39,993 nt of DNA from Planctomycetota bacterium (GTDB lineage Bacteria; Planctomycetota; Planctomycetia; Planctomycetales; Planctomycetaceae). Of the stretch, positions 19,008 to 28,353 are shown one piece after another. How positions within the stretch are numbered: position 1 is the stretch's first letter; every line of letters starts with the position of its first letter. A model generated the notes under the pieces. The model was given only the letters and a program-made list of their open reading frames with translations, did no database searches and was not told where the DNA came from. The DNA lies in the NCBI GenBank assembly GCA_021781115.1, contig JAJXXL010000253.1, positions 1 to 39,993 on the forward strand, read 5' to 3'. Position numbers and translations under genes: made by a program.

Positions 19008-22000
19008 ATGCGACTCTGTTTCGACGATTTCGTAACCGCCGGCGCAGCATCGAGCGGCGCGATCCGGCGGACGATCGCGCTCACGTGCGCTGTTTCGGCG
19101 CTCTGGGCCTTCGTCGCCAGCCCGGCAGTGCGGGCGGCCGATCCTGTCGACGAGTACAAACTCGCCGTGGGGTTGTACAACCGCAATCAGTGGCAACTTG
19201 CAGCCGAGCGGTTTCAGTCGTTCGTCGACAAGAACCCGAAACACCCCAAAGCCGAAAATGCGCGGTATTACCTGGGGCTGACGTATTACAACCTCGACAA
19301 TTTCAAGCAGGCCCGCGACACGCTCCGCAGTTATCTGAAGGACTACCCGCAGGGCATGAATGCACTGGCGGCGGGTTGCTGGATCGGGCAGTGCAGCTTT
19401 TTGATCGACGATTTTCCTGCCGCCGAGGCCGAACTTTCGGCGTACCTGCAGGCGTTCAAGTCGGCCGGTGCCGACGACCCCGCCAACCTGTTGCAGGAGC
19501 GAGCCCTGGCGTACCTGGGCGACGTCGAATTGCGGCTGAAGAAGCCCGAACCCGCGGCGCAGCATTTTCAGTTGGCGCTCAAATTGTACGCCCAGGGGGC
19601 GATGTCTGAAGACTGCCGGTTTGGGCTGGCCCGAGCCTATGAACAAACCGGGCGATCGGCCGAGGCGGTAGCGCTGTATCGCGAACTGGCCGCGGTCAAG
19701 ACCGGGGCTCACGCCGCCGAAGCGCAGTTTTCGCTGGGCCTGCGTTTTTTTGATGATGCGAATTACGCGGCGGCGATCGCCGCGTTCAGCGAACTCGACA
19801 AGCAGTTTCCGGCGAGCGCACAGGCGCCTCTGGCCCGATTAAATCAGGGCTTGGCCCAGTACCAGTTGGGCCAGTTCCGGCAGGCAATCACGTTGTTCGA
19901 AAAGGCTGCTGAAAGCCCCCCCCACGCTGCCGAAGCGGCGCTGTGGAAAGGCTTGTGCCTGAAATCGCTCGCTGAGTTTCCCCAAGCGGCCGCGGCATTT
20001 CATGCAGCGTTTGACAAGTTCTCGTCGCAACCACAGGCCGAATCGTTGTTGTACCAGTGGGCCGATTGCGAACTGCGGCGCGGGGCCTATGACGAGGCTC
20101 GCAAGCTGTTTCTTGATCTCGTCGCGCGCTGGCCCAAAGGAGCGCTGGCCGATGCCGCGTTGCATGCGGCCTGCCTTGCCGCCCTGTACGGCGGCCAACT
20201 CGACGAGGCCGATACACTCGCCACACGGTTCGATCGGGAGTTCACTGGCAACAAATTTCGATTTCGCCAGGAGATTTTGAAAGGGCGGTTGCGGCTGGCC
20301 CGCAATGACGCCGCCGGGGCGATCAAGCTTCTGGAAAAAGTCGCCGCCGAGTCGGATGTGGCCGCGACGCGCGTCGAGGCCGGCTATTATCTGGCTGCGG
20401 CAGCCCAGAAGCTGGGCCAGCATGGGCAGGTGCTGCAAATCACGCAACCGCTGGCAAACCAGGTGGCCGGCGACAAGGCCTTGGCAGAATTTGCCGGGGT
20501 ATTCGTGATTCGGGCCGCCAGCGCATTGGCATTGGGCAACGCCGCCGCCCGTGAAAAGCCGCAAGACAAACCCGCGTGGCTCGCTCAGTACGCCACCGCC
20601 GCCGCCGCCGCGCAGAAGTACGCGGTATTGCTGCCCAACGGCGACTTGGCCGATCAGGCGCTGGCGCTGGAAGCGCTGGCCGCGGCCCATATGGGCAACA
20701 AACAGCACGCTCAGGATCAATTGCAAGTGCTGCGTCAGCGCTATCCGAACAGCCCCGAACTCGACCGGACACGGTTTGAGCTGGGCCAGGTGGCTTTTTC
20801 GAATGAAGATTGGGAATGGGCAGGGACGCTGTTCGGCGAACTGACCGCGTTGCCAAAGGAAACCCGGTACCACGCCCGCGCGCAGTGGGAACTCGGCTGG
20901 ACCGAGTACAAACGCCGGCATTTCACCGAAGCGGCGGCACAATTCGCAGCGCTGATCGCCCAACATCCCGATGACAAACAGGTCGCCGAGGCGGCTTTCA
21001 TGCAGGGCACCGCCTTGCAAGACGCCGGCAAGCAGCCCGAAGCCCTGGTGGTATTCACCGAGGCTTTTAAACGGTACGGCGGCAGCGACAGCGCCTGGCT
21101 GGCCGGTTTGCAGCGCGCGCGACTTTTGGCACGAGCGAAACGTGCCGCTGATGCTGATGCGGCGTACGCTGAATTGCTGCAGCGATTTCCGCAGCGGCCC
21201 GACGCTGACAAACTGCTCGACGAATGGGCCACCGTGAATTACGACGCGGGGCGGTTCGCCCGTTCTGATGAATTGTTCGCCCGTTTGATTCGAGAGCACC
21301 CGCAAAGCGAACTGGCCGACAACGCCCAGTTCAGCCTCGCCGAAAGCCTGCTCGTGGGCGGCAAGCCCGACGATGCCCGGGCGCAATTCACGGCTTTGTC
21401 TGTCAGCCCGCAATCTGACGCGGCCGTGCAGCAGCGGGCGCTGTATCAATTGATGCGCATCGCGGCCGAATCGCGGCGGTGGGATGAACTGCGCAAGACC
21501 AGCCAGGAATCGCTCCGCCGGTTCCCCGAAGGAACCTGGCGTGCCGAAGCTGACTTCTATTGGGCTGAGGCCGATTTGCAAACGGCCGCCTACAAGGAAG
21601 CCCAGGAACGACTGCTCAAGCTCAAGTTGCAAAAAGATCAACCCGAAGTGGGGCGGTCCGCCTGGTTTGCGCGCGTATGGGTGCTGCTGGCCGAAACACA
21701 ATTCCGGCTCAAACAATATGGCGAAGTCGCCGCGACATTGGCTGAACTCAAGCAGTACGCCCCGCAATCGCCGCTGTTGTACCAGGTCGAGGAAATCCTG
21801 GGGCGCAGCCTCAAGGCACAGGCCCTGTTTGCCGAAGCCCGCGCCGCCTTCGAGCGGGTGGTGAGCGATCGCGCCGGCGAGCTGACAGAAACCGCTGCCA
21901 AGAGCCAGTTCGAAATCGCCGAAACCTACGTGCTGGAAAAGAACTACAAGGCGGCGCTGCTGGAATACCTCAAAGTCGATATTCGTTACAAGTACCCTGA

Positions 22001-22169
22001 ATGGCAAGCGCCGGCGTTATACCAGGCCGGCGTGTGTCACGAAGCATTGTCCGAATGGAAGGCGGCGCAGCAGACATATCAGAACCTGCTGCGCGATTAC
22101 CCGATGTCTGAACTGGCCCCCAAAGCTCGTGAACGGCTGGAAGTGATTCGCAAACGGGCCGCGGGCTGA
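19008..22169 (+). CDS. Giant periplasmic tetratricopeptide-repeat protein
   Basis: This 1053-residue protein consists of a signal peptide (hydrophobic LTCAVSALWAFVASPAV, cleavage near VRA-AD) followed almost entirely by TPR-type helical hairpins. Examples are YKLAVGLYNRNQWQLAAERF, ARYYLGLTYYNLDNFKQAR and the final ALYQAGVCHEALSEWKAAQQ. The opening and closing repeats resemble the BamD/YbgF type of periplasmic TPR. Such arrays bind other proteins and are not enzymes. The ATG at 19008 gives the signal peptide at the correct end; GGAG at 18991 is 13 nt upstream, a little far. The gene heads an operon with exbB, exbD and a prenyltransferase-fold gene on the same strand, so it is a likely periplasmic partner of that machine. 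The leader gap to exbB holds an attenuator-like hairpin. Confidence 0.88.
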   Translation: MRLCFDDFVTAGAASSGAIRRTIALTCAVSALWAFVASPAVRAADPVDEYKLAVGLYNRNQWQLAAERFQSFVDKNPKHPKAENARYYLGLTYYNLDNFKQARDTLRSYLKDYPQGMNALAAGCWIGQCSFLIDDFPAAEAELSAYLQAFKSAGADDPANLLQERALAYLGDVELRLKKPEPAAQHFQLALKLYAQGAMSEDCRFGLARAYEQTGRSAEAVALYRELAAVKTGAHAAEAQFSLGLRFFDDANYAAAIAAFSELDKQFPASAQAPLARLNQGLAQYQLGQFRQAITLFEKAAESPPHAAEAALWKGLCLKSLAEFPQAAAAFHAAFDKFSSQPQAESLLYQWADCELRRGAYDEARKLFLDLVARWPKGALADAALHAACLAALYGGQLDEADTLATRFDREFTGNKFRFRQEILKGRLRLARNDAAGAIKLLEKVAAESDVAATRVEAGYYLAAAAQKLGQHGQVLQITQPLANQVAGDKALAEFAGVFVIRAASALALGNAAAREKPQDKPAWLAQYATAAAAAQKYAVLLPNGDLADQALALEALAAAHMGNKQHAQDQLQVLRQRYPNSPELDRTRFELGQVAFSNEDWEWAGTLFGELTALPKETRYHARAQWELGWTEYKRRHFTEAAAQFAALIAQHPDDKQVAEAAFMQGTALQDAGKQPEALVVFTEAFKRYGGSDSAWLAGLQRARLLARAKRAADADAAYAELLQRFPQRPDADKLLDEWATVNYDAGRFARSDELFARLIREHPQSELADNAQFSLAESLLVGGKPDDARAQFTALSVSPQSDAAVQQRALYQLMRIAAESRRWDELRKTSQESLRRFPEGTWRAEADFYWAEADLQTAAYKEAQERLLKLKLQKDQPEVGRSAWFARVWVLLAETQFRLKQYGEVAATLAELKQYAPQSPLLYQVEEILGRSLKAQALFAEARAAFERVVSDRAGELTETAAKSQFEIAETYVLEKNYKAALLEYLKVDIRYKYPEWQAPALYQAGVCHEALSEWKAAQQTYQNLLRDYPMSELAPKARERLEVIRKRAAG

Positions 22170-22198
22170 AAGACCTATGGTTTTTGCGACCTTCGCGG

Positions 22199-22234
22199 CG
22201 CTGCACCTGATTGCCCGCATGCAGCGGGGTTTTT
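22199..22234 (+). terminator. Attenuator-like alternative hairpins between TPR gene and exbB
   Basis: CCCGC (22214-22218) and GCGGG (22224-22228) form a stem directly followed by gTTTTT, the form of an intrinsic terminator. The competing stem CGCTGCA (22199-22205) with TGCAGCG (22220-22226) would block it. The pair could lower or regulate expression of the exbB part of the operon. Confidence 0.5.
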
Positions 22235-22248
22235 AAGGAACGTTTTCC

Positions 22249-23214
22249 ATGGACTCCACACCCACCCCATCCTGGCGGTTATTGCCCGTTGCCCGCCGCA
22301 AGGCACTTAGGCTTTCAGCCGTCGGGCTGATCCTCGCCGCCCTGATTGCCCAACCCGCCCTGACAGAGGCGCAAGCCCCGGACGAACGGGCAACGCAAGA
22401 CGCGGCGCCGGCTGCACCGGCAACCGAGCGTGCCGCGGCTCCGGTCGATTCGCGCTCGCACGGGTCGCGTCGCGCAGTGGGCGGTTCGCGCATTCCGCTG
22501 AACTTGTACGAAGGAATTCTCGCGGGCGGGCCGCTGATGATTCCCATCTTTTTATGCTCGTTCGTGGCGATGACGTTCGGTCTCGAGCGGTTGGTCGTGC
22601 TCCGCCGCCGGCGTGTCATTCCCCGTGATTTTGTGAGCCGCTTTCTGAATCACCTCGAACAGGGCAAAGTCGATCGCCAGGCGGCGATCACGCTGTGCGA
22701 GGAAAACGGCAGCCCGATCGCCGCGGTGTTTGAGCATGGTGTGCGGAAGTGGGGCAAGCCGGGTGTCGAAGTCGAACAGGCGATCATCGACGGGGGCGAA
22801 CGGCAGGTGAACCTGCTGCGCAAGAACATTCGCATCCTGAACGGAGTCGCGACGATATCTCCCCTGCTCGGCCTGCTGGGGACGGTCGTGGGCATCATCA
22901 TGTGTTTCAACGAAATCGCCAACAGTTCGGCAATGGGCAAAGCCGAGCAACTGGCAGCCGGAATCGGCATTGCCCTGATCACGACGGCCGGCGGGCTGGC
23001 TGTCGCCATTCCGTCGATCGTGCTGTACATGTACCTGGTGGGCCGCGTCGAATCGCTGGTCATGGAAATGGATTCCCTGGGGCAAAAGGTGGTCAACCTG
23101 ATTTCCGCCGAAGCCCTGGCGCCCCCCGTCAACGCCCCCCCGGCGCTGCGAGCGCTGCCTCGCGGCAAACCCGCCGTCGGCGAGGTCAAAGACCCCCGCG
23201 AAGTGCGGGCATAA
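22249..23214 (+). CDS. exbB: ExbB/TolQ/MotA-type proton channel protein
   Basis: This 321-residue protein is an ExbB-type subunit that, with ExbD, uses the proton gradient to drive an envelope machine. It begins with an extra signal-like segment ([20 protein letters not shown]) and an Ala/Pro-rich stretch. The three core membrane helices follow: [20 protein letters not shown] (about 96-116), the region of [20 protein letters not shown], and [20 protein letters not shown]. The GLLGTVVGI and [15 protein letters not shown] motifs are hallmark ExbB/TolQ sequences. The ATG at 22249 has AAGGAA (22235-22240) 8 nt upstream. It lies 79 nt after the TPR gene and 41 nt before exbD. Whether it is functionally ExbB or TolQ cannot be told from the sequence, because no TonB, TolA, TolB or Pal gene is adjacent. 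Confidence 0.92.
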   Translation: MDSTPTPSWRLLPVARRKALRLSAVGLILAALIAQPALTEAQAPDERATQDAAPAAPATERAAAPVDSRSHGSRRAVGGSRIPLNLYEGILAGGPLMIPIFLCSFVAMTFGLERLVVLRRRRVIPRDFVSRFLNHLEQGKVDRQAAITLCEENGSPIAAVFEHGVRKWGKPGVEVEQAIIDGGERQVNLLRKNIRILNGVATISPLLGLLGTVVGIIMCFNEIANSSAMGKAEQLAAGIGIALITTAGGLAVAIPSIVLYMYLVGRVESLVMEMDSLGQKVVNLISAEALAPPVNAPPALRALPRGKPAVGEVKDPREVRA

Positions 23215-23255
23215 CGTGTACGCGCAACAAAACCAGTCGAAATGCGAGGACTGCC

Positions 23256-23684
23256 ATGCCACTGAAAATCGTCGCGATGGAAGACCCGGTGTTGAACCTG
23301 ACGCCGATGATTGACGTGGTGTTCAACCTCATGATCTTTTTCATGCTCGCCACGCATTTTGCCGACTTGGAACGTGAATTCGACGTTGACCTGCCTGAGG
23401 TCAGCGCCGCCCAGCCACTGACGAGCCAGCCCGACGAAATCGTCGTCAATGTCTTCGCCGACGGACGGATCGTGGTGTCGGAGCAAACCCTGTCGCTGGC
23501 CCAGTTGCAATCGCGACTCGAACAGGCCCGCACCCGTTTTGCTGACCAGGCGGTCCTGGTGCGCGGCGACGGCCGCGGGGCATACCAGCAGGTCATGGAC
23601 GTCTTGGCAACGTGCCATGCGGCGGGGCTACACAATTTTTCGTTGGCCACGAACGTCAAGGCCCAGACAGGGGCGGCGCCATGA
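23256..23684 (+). CDS. exbD: ExbD/TolR-type biopolymer transport protein
   Basis: This 142-residue protein has the standard ExbD layout: a short cytoplasmic start, one membrane helix (LTPMIDVVFNLMIFFMLATH) with the essential aspartate D20 in PMIDVVF, then a periplasmic domain (VVNVFADGRIVV ... VLVRGDGRGAYQQVMDVL). The conserved aspartate carries protons in the ExbB/ExbD motor. GAGGA (23246-23250) lies 5 nt before the ATG at 23256, and the helix position also fixes this start. The stop overlaps the start of the next gene by four bases (ATGA), which indicates tight translational coupling with the prenyltransferase-fold protein. Confidence 0.93.
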   Translation: MPLKIVAMEDPVLNLTPMIDVVFNLMIFFMLATHFADLEREFDVDLPEVSAAQPLTSQPDEIVVNVFADGRIVVSEQTLSLAQLQSRLEQARTRFADQAVLVRGDGRGAYQQVMDVLATCHAAGLHNFSLATNVKAQTGAAP

Positions 23685-25972
23685 CCACCCTGCTCGCAGC
23701 GCTCGATGTCTCTGCCTTTTGGCGCGATTGGCGCACGCCTTCAATTTCTGAGGCGGCGGTCGACCTGCGAGCGCATTGGGTCTTGTACCTGATCTGGGCA
23801 GGCATGTTTTGCGCCACGTTTTTCCTGATGCGCATGCTCGTCACGCGCTGGGGCGATCAAAACGTGACCATGAAGGCGGTTGTGCTGTCGTTGCTGCTGC
23901 ATGCTGTCGCCGGGTTGTGGACCACGACGGTAACGATTGCCCATGAATCGGCTGCGGCGCGAGGCGATGACGTGCTGATTCCGGTACGGCGACTCGTGGT
24001 TGAAGGAGAAAGCGCCCCGCGCCGCGAACTGCCCGGAGAAGGCCCCGTCTGGGAAAAGGCGTCGCAGCCCAGGCGCTCGGGGCCGTCGCGGCTTGATCGG
24101 GAAGTCGAGCCCGAAGCGGCGGCAGCGCTCGCCGCCCCAATACCCGATGCCGAGGCGCCGCTCGTCGATGTCGTCAACCAGCGACTCGCCTCCGCGGCGG
24201 CAGCAGTGGTTCCGCAAATGCAACGGCTGACCGATCGCAAACCGACTGCCGAACCGGGCAGCAGCGACCGCATTCCCGAAGAAACCGCAGCCGCCCGCCC
24301 CGAAGCGGCCAACGACCTCTCGTTGCGCACGGGCCTGGGGCAGCCCGCAGGACTAGCGACCAATGCCGCGTTGCCGGAGACGCGCCGCGGAGAAGCGGCC
24401 GAGGTGGGCGTGCGCCTCAACCCGACTCCGAACCTGGCAGCGCACCCTGCGACGGCCGATGCCCGGGCCGCGGCCCGGCGCGGCCCGCGCGAAGACGCGA
24501 TCCAAATGCGGGCCGGGCCTTCCCCCGCGGTGCCTGTCAGCGACGACCCCGGTGTGGCGGGCGGCGTACTGCAGAATTCGGCCGGGCAAGGCGTACCCGC
24601 GGGCACGCCCTTTGCCCGCATCGGCGGACGGTCGGTTCAGGGGGCCACGCCCGAACCCGGCCCCGAGCGGCAACTTGCCAGCCGCACCGTGGCCGGGCGC
24701 GATGCCGACCCCGATCCGTCAATGGACCGCGCATTGCGCGGCACAACGGCTGACAATGCTGCCGACGAATTGCTGCCCCAGAGCGTGCGTCGCGAACTGG
24801 CGGGCGTCATTCATAAAGACGCGACGCGGGTTCCAGCGATGTACCGATTGCGGAACATTCCGCAGCGTTCGAAAATCGCAATGGGTCTCGGGGCCACCGA
24901 GAATTCCGAACGCGCCGTCGAACTGAGCCTCGAATGGCTCGTCCGACACCAGTCGGCCGAAGGTTTCTGGGACGCCGACGGCTTCACCGTCAATTGTCCC
25001 CCGGGCGATCGCTGCGCCGGGCCGGCGATGCTGGGCAAGGATCCGATCGATCCCACGCTCGACACGCCCGAGCGGCAGCGCTCGGGCATCGAGGCCGATG
25101 CTGGCGTGACCGGCCTGGCGGTGCTCGCATTTCTGGGCGCCGGTTACACGCATGAAGACGGAGTTTACGCCGACAACCTTGACCGGGCGCTGCGGTGGCT
25201 TATTCGGCAGCAGGCCAGCGACGGATTTCTTGGTGGCAAATCGGGCCGTTATGCCCGCATGTACTGTCACGGCATGGCAGCGATCGCGCTGGGTGAGGCC
25301 TTGGGCATGACCAGCGATGCCACGCTCCGCGAGCCGTTGGCGCGGGCCGTGCAGTTCATCGTCGCCACGCAAAACCCGCGCGATGGTGGCTGGCGGTACG
25401 TACCCGGCCAGGCAGGCGACATGAGCATCTTCGGCTGGCAGTTGATGGCCCTCAAAAGCGCCACTGCGGCTGGCGTTGACGTGCCCAGAGAAACGATGGA
25501 CCGGGCCATCGAATTCCTCAAACGCGCCGGGCTGGGTAAGCATGGCGGGCTGGCGGCGTATCGTTCGCAAGAGCGGATCAAACCGTCGATGACGGCCGAA
25601 GCCCTGTTCAGCCGTCAGATTCTCGGCATGCAGCGCACGAACCCGGCCAGCCTGGAGGCGGTCGAGTACCTGCTCAAGCGGCTGCCCAACCGGGCTGAGG
25701 CTGACCTGTACTACTGGTACTACGGAACGCTCGCCCTATACCACCACGGTGGTGCCCCGTGGCGCGCCTGGAACCAGGCCCTGCGCGACAACCTCGTCGC
25801 CTCGCAACGCACGTCCGGGCACGCCGCCGGCAGTTGGGATCCGCACCCCCCCTGGGGCGACTACGGCGGCCGCGTCTTCTCGACCGCACTCAGCACGCTG
25901 TCGCTCGAAGTCTACTATCGCTTCCTGCCGCTGTACCAGTTCAGCAACGGCGATGACGAACCAGCCAAATGA
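23681..25972 (+). CDS. TonB-like anchored prenyltransferase/squalene-cyclase-fold protein
   Basis: This 763-residue protein is the fourth operon member, coupled to exbD by an ATGA overlap. It has two membrane helices (about 31-54 and 65-87). The second runs into the periplasm by the positive-inside rule and contains S70 and H74, the S-x3-H spacing of the TonB and TolA anchor. A linker of about 310 residues rich in Ala, Pro, Arg and Glu follows. Residues 405-755 form a squalene-cyclase/prenyltransferase-like toroid with QW-like motifs (RHQSAEGFW, TQNPRDGGW, SQRTSGHAAGSW) and GVTGLAVLAFLGAGYTH. No DxDD motif is present in the domain, so catalysis is doubtful. The toroid is clearly paralogous to that of the gene at 5319. 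I infer a TonB-like transducer whose end domain has been replaced by this fold. Confidence 0.88.
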   Translation: MTTLLAALDVSAFWRDWRTPSISEAAVDLRAHWVLYLIWAGMFCATFFLMRMLVTRWGDQNVTMKAVVLSLLLHAVAGLWTTTVTIAHESAAARGDDVLIPVRRLVVEGESAPRRELPGEGPVWEKASQPRRSGPSRLDREVEPEAAAALAAPIPDAEAPLVDVVNQRLASAAAAVVPQMQRLTDRKPTAEPGSSDRIPEETAAARPEAANDLSLRTGLGQPAGLATNAALPETRRGEAAEVGVRLNPTPNLAAHPATADARAAARRGPREDAIQMRAGPSPAVPVSDDPGVAGGVLQNSAGQGVPAGTPFARIGGRSVQGATPEPGPERQLASRTVAGRDADPDPSMDRALRGTTADNAADELLPQSVRRELAGVIHKDATRVPAMYRLRNIPQRSKIAMGLGATENSERAVELSLEWLVRHQSAEGFWDADGFTVNCPPGDRCAGPAMLGKDPIDPTLDTPERQRSGIEADAGVTGLAVLAFLGAGYTHEDGVYADNLDRALRWLIRQQASDGFLGGKSGRYARMYCHGMAAIALGEALGMTSDATLREPLARAVQFIVATQNPRDGGWRYVPGQAGDMSIFGWQLMALKSATAAGVDVPRETMDRAIEFLKRAGLGKHGGLAAYRSQERIKPSMTAEALFSRQILGMQRTNPASLEAVEYLLKRLPNRAEADLYYWYYGTLALYHHGGAPWRAWNQALRDNLVASQRTSGHAAGSWDPHPPWGDYGGRVFSTALSTLSLEVYYRFLPLYQFSNGDDEPAK

Positions 25973-26488
25973 TCGAGTTGCCGCGCTTGGCAAAACGGCG
26001 CCGCGGCGGGAAACTCGGGCGCAGGATTCGTTTCGCAATCATCGCGTATGCGGCTTTGAAAACTCGAACACGCCAAGCGAGCACCCGAGTGCAAGCCGTT
26101 TGGCGATCTTCTGCGGGTCCTCGTCAACAAAATGCCGACAGGATGCTTTCGCCCGGCCAGGAAATACGAAAAATTGCGGTTCAGGTCGGATTGACCTGTT
26201 TTTGCGACTTTGGTATTTTTCGCCCCCCCCTTCCAACCGAAGTGTTCTCGAACTGACAGTCAAATCGGCCGCTGCGGCAGGCTGATTCGTCGTTCCCTTT
26301 CGCGTTCGGCCGTTGTCAGCCGAAGTCGCCCGATAGCGGCCGTTTTCTGAATTCGATGGTGCGCCCTTCCGATGTGGCTGCATTGTTGCCGCAGTCAGGC
26401 TTGGTCGCACACCGTGGTGGAATCGTACGACGAGGGGTTGTACACCGCGTCTGCTTGATGGAACTTCACTTTTGGCGGAGCCAATTTG
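25973..26488. other. Intergenic region between the exb operon and glmS
   Basis: This 516-bp gap contains the intrinsic terminator listed at 26182-26203 and a second weaker inverted repeat CGGCCG (26307-26312 and 26337-26342) followed by TTTT. No gene was accepted. The glmS ribosome binding site is at its right edge. I saw no convincing glmS promoter and nothing like a glmS ribozyme core. Confidence 0.4.
26182..26203 (+). terminator. Intrinsic terminator of the TPR-exbB-exbD operon
   Basis: CAGGTC and GACCTG form a perfect 6-bp stem with a 5-nt loop (ggatt), followed at once by TTTTT. It lies 210 bp after the last stop codon of the operon. Confidence 0.7.
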
Positions 26489-28351
26489 ATGTGTGGAATC
26501 GTGGGTTATGTGGGGCAGCGCCAGGCCGCCGACATCCTGATTGAAGGCTTGCGCCGACTGGAATACCGCGGCTACGACAGCGCCGGCGTGGCGGTGTACG
26601 GAAACAGCGGCATTTCGATCCGTAAAAAAGTGGGTCGGGTCAAGGAGCTGGCCCACCTGCTTTCGCAGCAACCGGTCAGCGGCACACTGGGCATCGGGCA
26701 TACCCGCTGGGCCACGCACGGCGGCATTACCGACGCGAATTCTCACCCGCACGCCGGGGGCAACGGTGAGGTTGTCATCGTACACAACGGTGTCATTGAA
26801 AATTACGCGGTACTCAAAGAACGATTGCAATCACTGGGGTTCGTGTTCCATTCGACGACAGACACTGAAGTCGTGGCCCACCTGATCGCGCATCATTATC
26901 AGGAACAGATCGCCCTCGGGGGCGACCCCGAAGACAAAGCCACGGCACTCGGCGCCGTGCAGGCCGCGATCAAATGCCTCAAAGGCACTTATGGCCTGGG
27001 CATTCTGTTTCGCGAGCACCCGGCGCTCATGATTGCTGCACGCTCAGGCAGCCCGCTAGTCGTGGGCGTGGGGCGGGGCGAGTATTTTCTGGCGAGCGAC
27101 GCCAGCCCGCTGGCGGGCTACACGTCGGAAGTGGTCTATCTGGCCGACAACGAACTGGTGCTGCTGACGCCTGACGGCATCGACCTGTTGCATCGCGATC
27201 ACGGTCAAACCACACCTTCGATCCAAGTGCTCGACCAGACTGAAGCCGAATCCGATCTGGGTTCATTCGAACACTACATGCTCAAGGAAATCTTTGAGCA
27301 GCCAGCGACTCTGGAGAACGCATTACGAGGCCGGCTCGACGATGACGCCGCCACGGCGAAATTTGGCGGTTTGAATCTGGAGGTGCATCAACTCCGGCGG
27401 ATCGACCGCCTCGTACTCACGGCCTGCGGCACAAGCTGGCACTCGGCGCTGGTCGGCGAATTCCTGATTGAAGAGTTCGCGCGACTGCCGGTCGAGGTCG
27501 AATACGCCAGCGAGTTCCGGTATCGCAACCCGCCGCTTTCCGAATCGACAATGGTGTTTGCCATCACGCAAAGTGGCGAAACGGCCGACACACTGGCCGC
27601 GCTTCGCGAAAGCCAGCGAAAGGGCCACCCCACGCTGGCAATCTGCAACGTGGTTGGCTCGACGATCGCCCGCGAGGCCGACGGCGGCATCTTTCTGCAC
27701 GCCGGGCCCGAAGTGGGCGTCGCTTCGACGAAGGCGTTCACGTCGCAGGTTGCCGTGCTGGCGCTCCTGGCGCTGTACATGGGTCGCCTGCGGCATCTGT
27801 CGTACACCGCCGGCAAGCGGATCATCAACCACCTGCGGGCCATGCCTGACGTCATTCAGAAAACGCTGGATTGCGACGCGGCGGTCCGCGAAGTCGCAGA
27901 AAAGTATTTTCACGCCGACAACTTCCTGTACCTGGGCCGGGGCTACAACTACCCGGTGGCACTCGAAGGAGCGCTGAAGCTCAAGGAGATCAGTTACATT
28001 CACGCCGAGGGCTACCCGGCGGCGGAAATGAAACACGGGCCGATCGCGCTGGTCGACGAAGATACGCCCAGCGTATTCGTGATTCCGCATGGAAACATGT
28101 ACCCGAAAATCATGAGCAACCTCGAAGAGGTCAAGGCGCGAAAAGGGCCGGTGATTGCCATCGCCTGCGAGGCCGATCAGCACATCGCCAGTGTGGCTGA
28201 CGACGTGATTTGCATTCCCAGTGTCGAAGACTATTTGCAGCCACTGGTGGCAACGATTCCGCTGCAATTGCTGGCGTATCACATCGCGGTTCTGCGGGGC
28301 TGCAATGTCGACCGCCCCCGAAACCTGGCCAAGAGTGTGACGGTCGAGTGA
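26489..28351 (+). CDS. glmS: Glutamine--fructose-6-phosphate aminotransferase (isomerizing)
   Basis: This 620-residue enzyme makes glucosamine-6-phosphate from fructose-6-phosphate and glutamine, the first step toward UDP-GlcNAc. The N-terminal glutaminase domain starts MCGIVGYVG, with the nucleophile Cys right after the removed Met. That fixes the start at ATG 26489 and not the TTG one codon earlier. GHTRWATHGG and HNGVIENY are typical glutaminase motifs. Two SIS sugar-isomerase domains follow (LTACGTSWHSALVGE, QSGETADTLAALRE, GVASTKAFTSQVAVL), and the C-terminus LAKSVTVE is the classic family ending. GGCGGAG (26474-26480) lies 8 nt upstream. The length agrees with the family (about 610). 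It appears to be a single-gene unit followed by a hairpin. Confidence 0.97.
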   Translation: MCGIVGYVGQRQAADILIEGLRRLEYRGYDSAGVAVYGNSGISIRKKVGRVKELAHLLSQQPVSGTLGIGHTRWATHGGITDANSHPHAGGNGEVVIVHNGVIENYAVLKERLQSLGFVFHSTTDTEVVAHLIAHHYQEQIALGGDPEDKATALGAVQAAIKCLKGTYGLGILFREHPALMIAARSGSPLVVGVGRGEYFLASDASPLAGYTSEVVYLADNELVLLTPDGIDLLHRDHGQTTPSIQVLDQTEAESDLGSFEHYMLKEIFEQPATLENALRGRLDDDAATAKFGGLNLEVHQLRRIDRLVLTACGTSWHSALVGEFLIEEFARLPVEVEYASEFRYRNPPLSESTMVFAITQSGETADTLAALRESQRKGHPTLAICNVVGSTIAREADGGIFLHAGPEVGVASTKAFTSQVAVLALLALYMGRLRHLSYTAGKRIINHLRAMPDVIQKTLDCDAAVREVAEKYFHADNFLYLGRGYNYPVALEGALKLKEISYIHAEGYPAAEMKHGPIALVDEDTPSVFVIPHGNMYPKIMSNLEEVKARKGPVIAIACEADQHIASVADDVICIPSVEDYLQPLVATIPLQLLAYHIAVLRGCNVDRPRNLAKSVTVE

Positions 28352-28353
28352 CC

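Noticed and set aside
19839-22007. 722-codon open frame on the minus strand inside the TPR gene
   Set aside because: The plus strand has a signal peptide and TPR periodicity; the reverse frame has no family signature and no ribosome binding site.
26230-26488. Possible glmS ribozyme upstream of glmS
   Set aside because: No ribozyme-like core was recognised, and that element is known mainly from Gram-positive bacteria.
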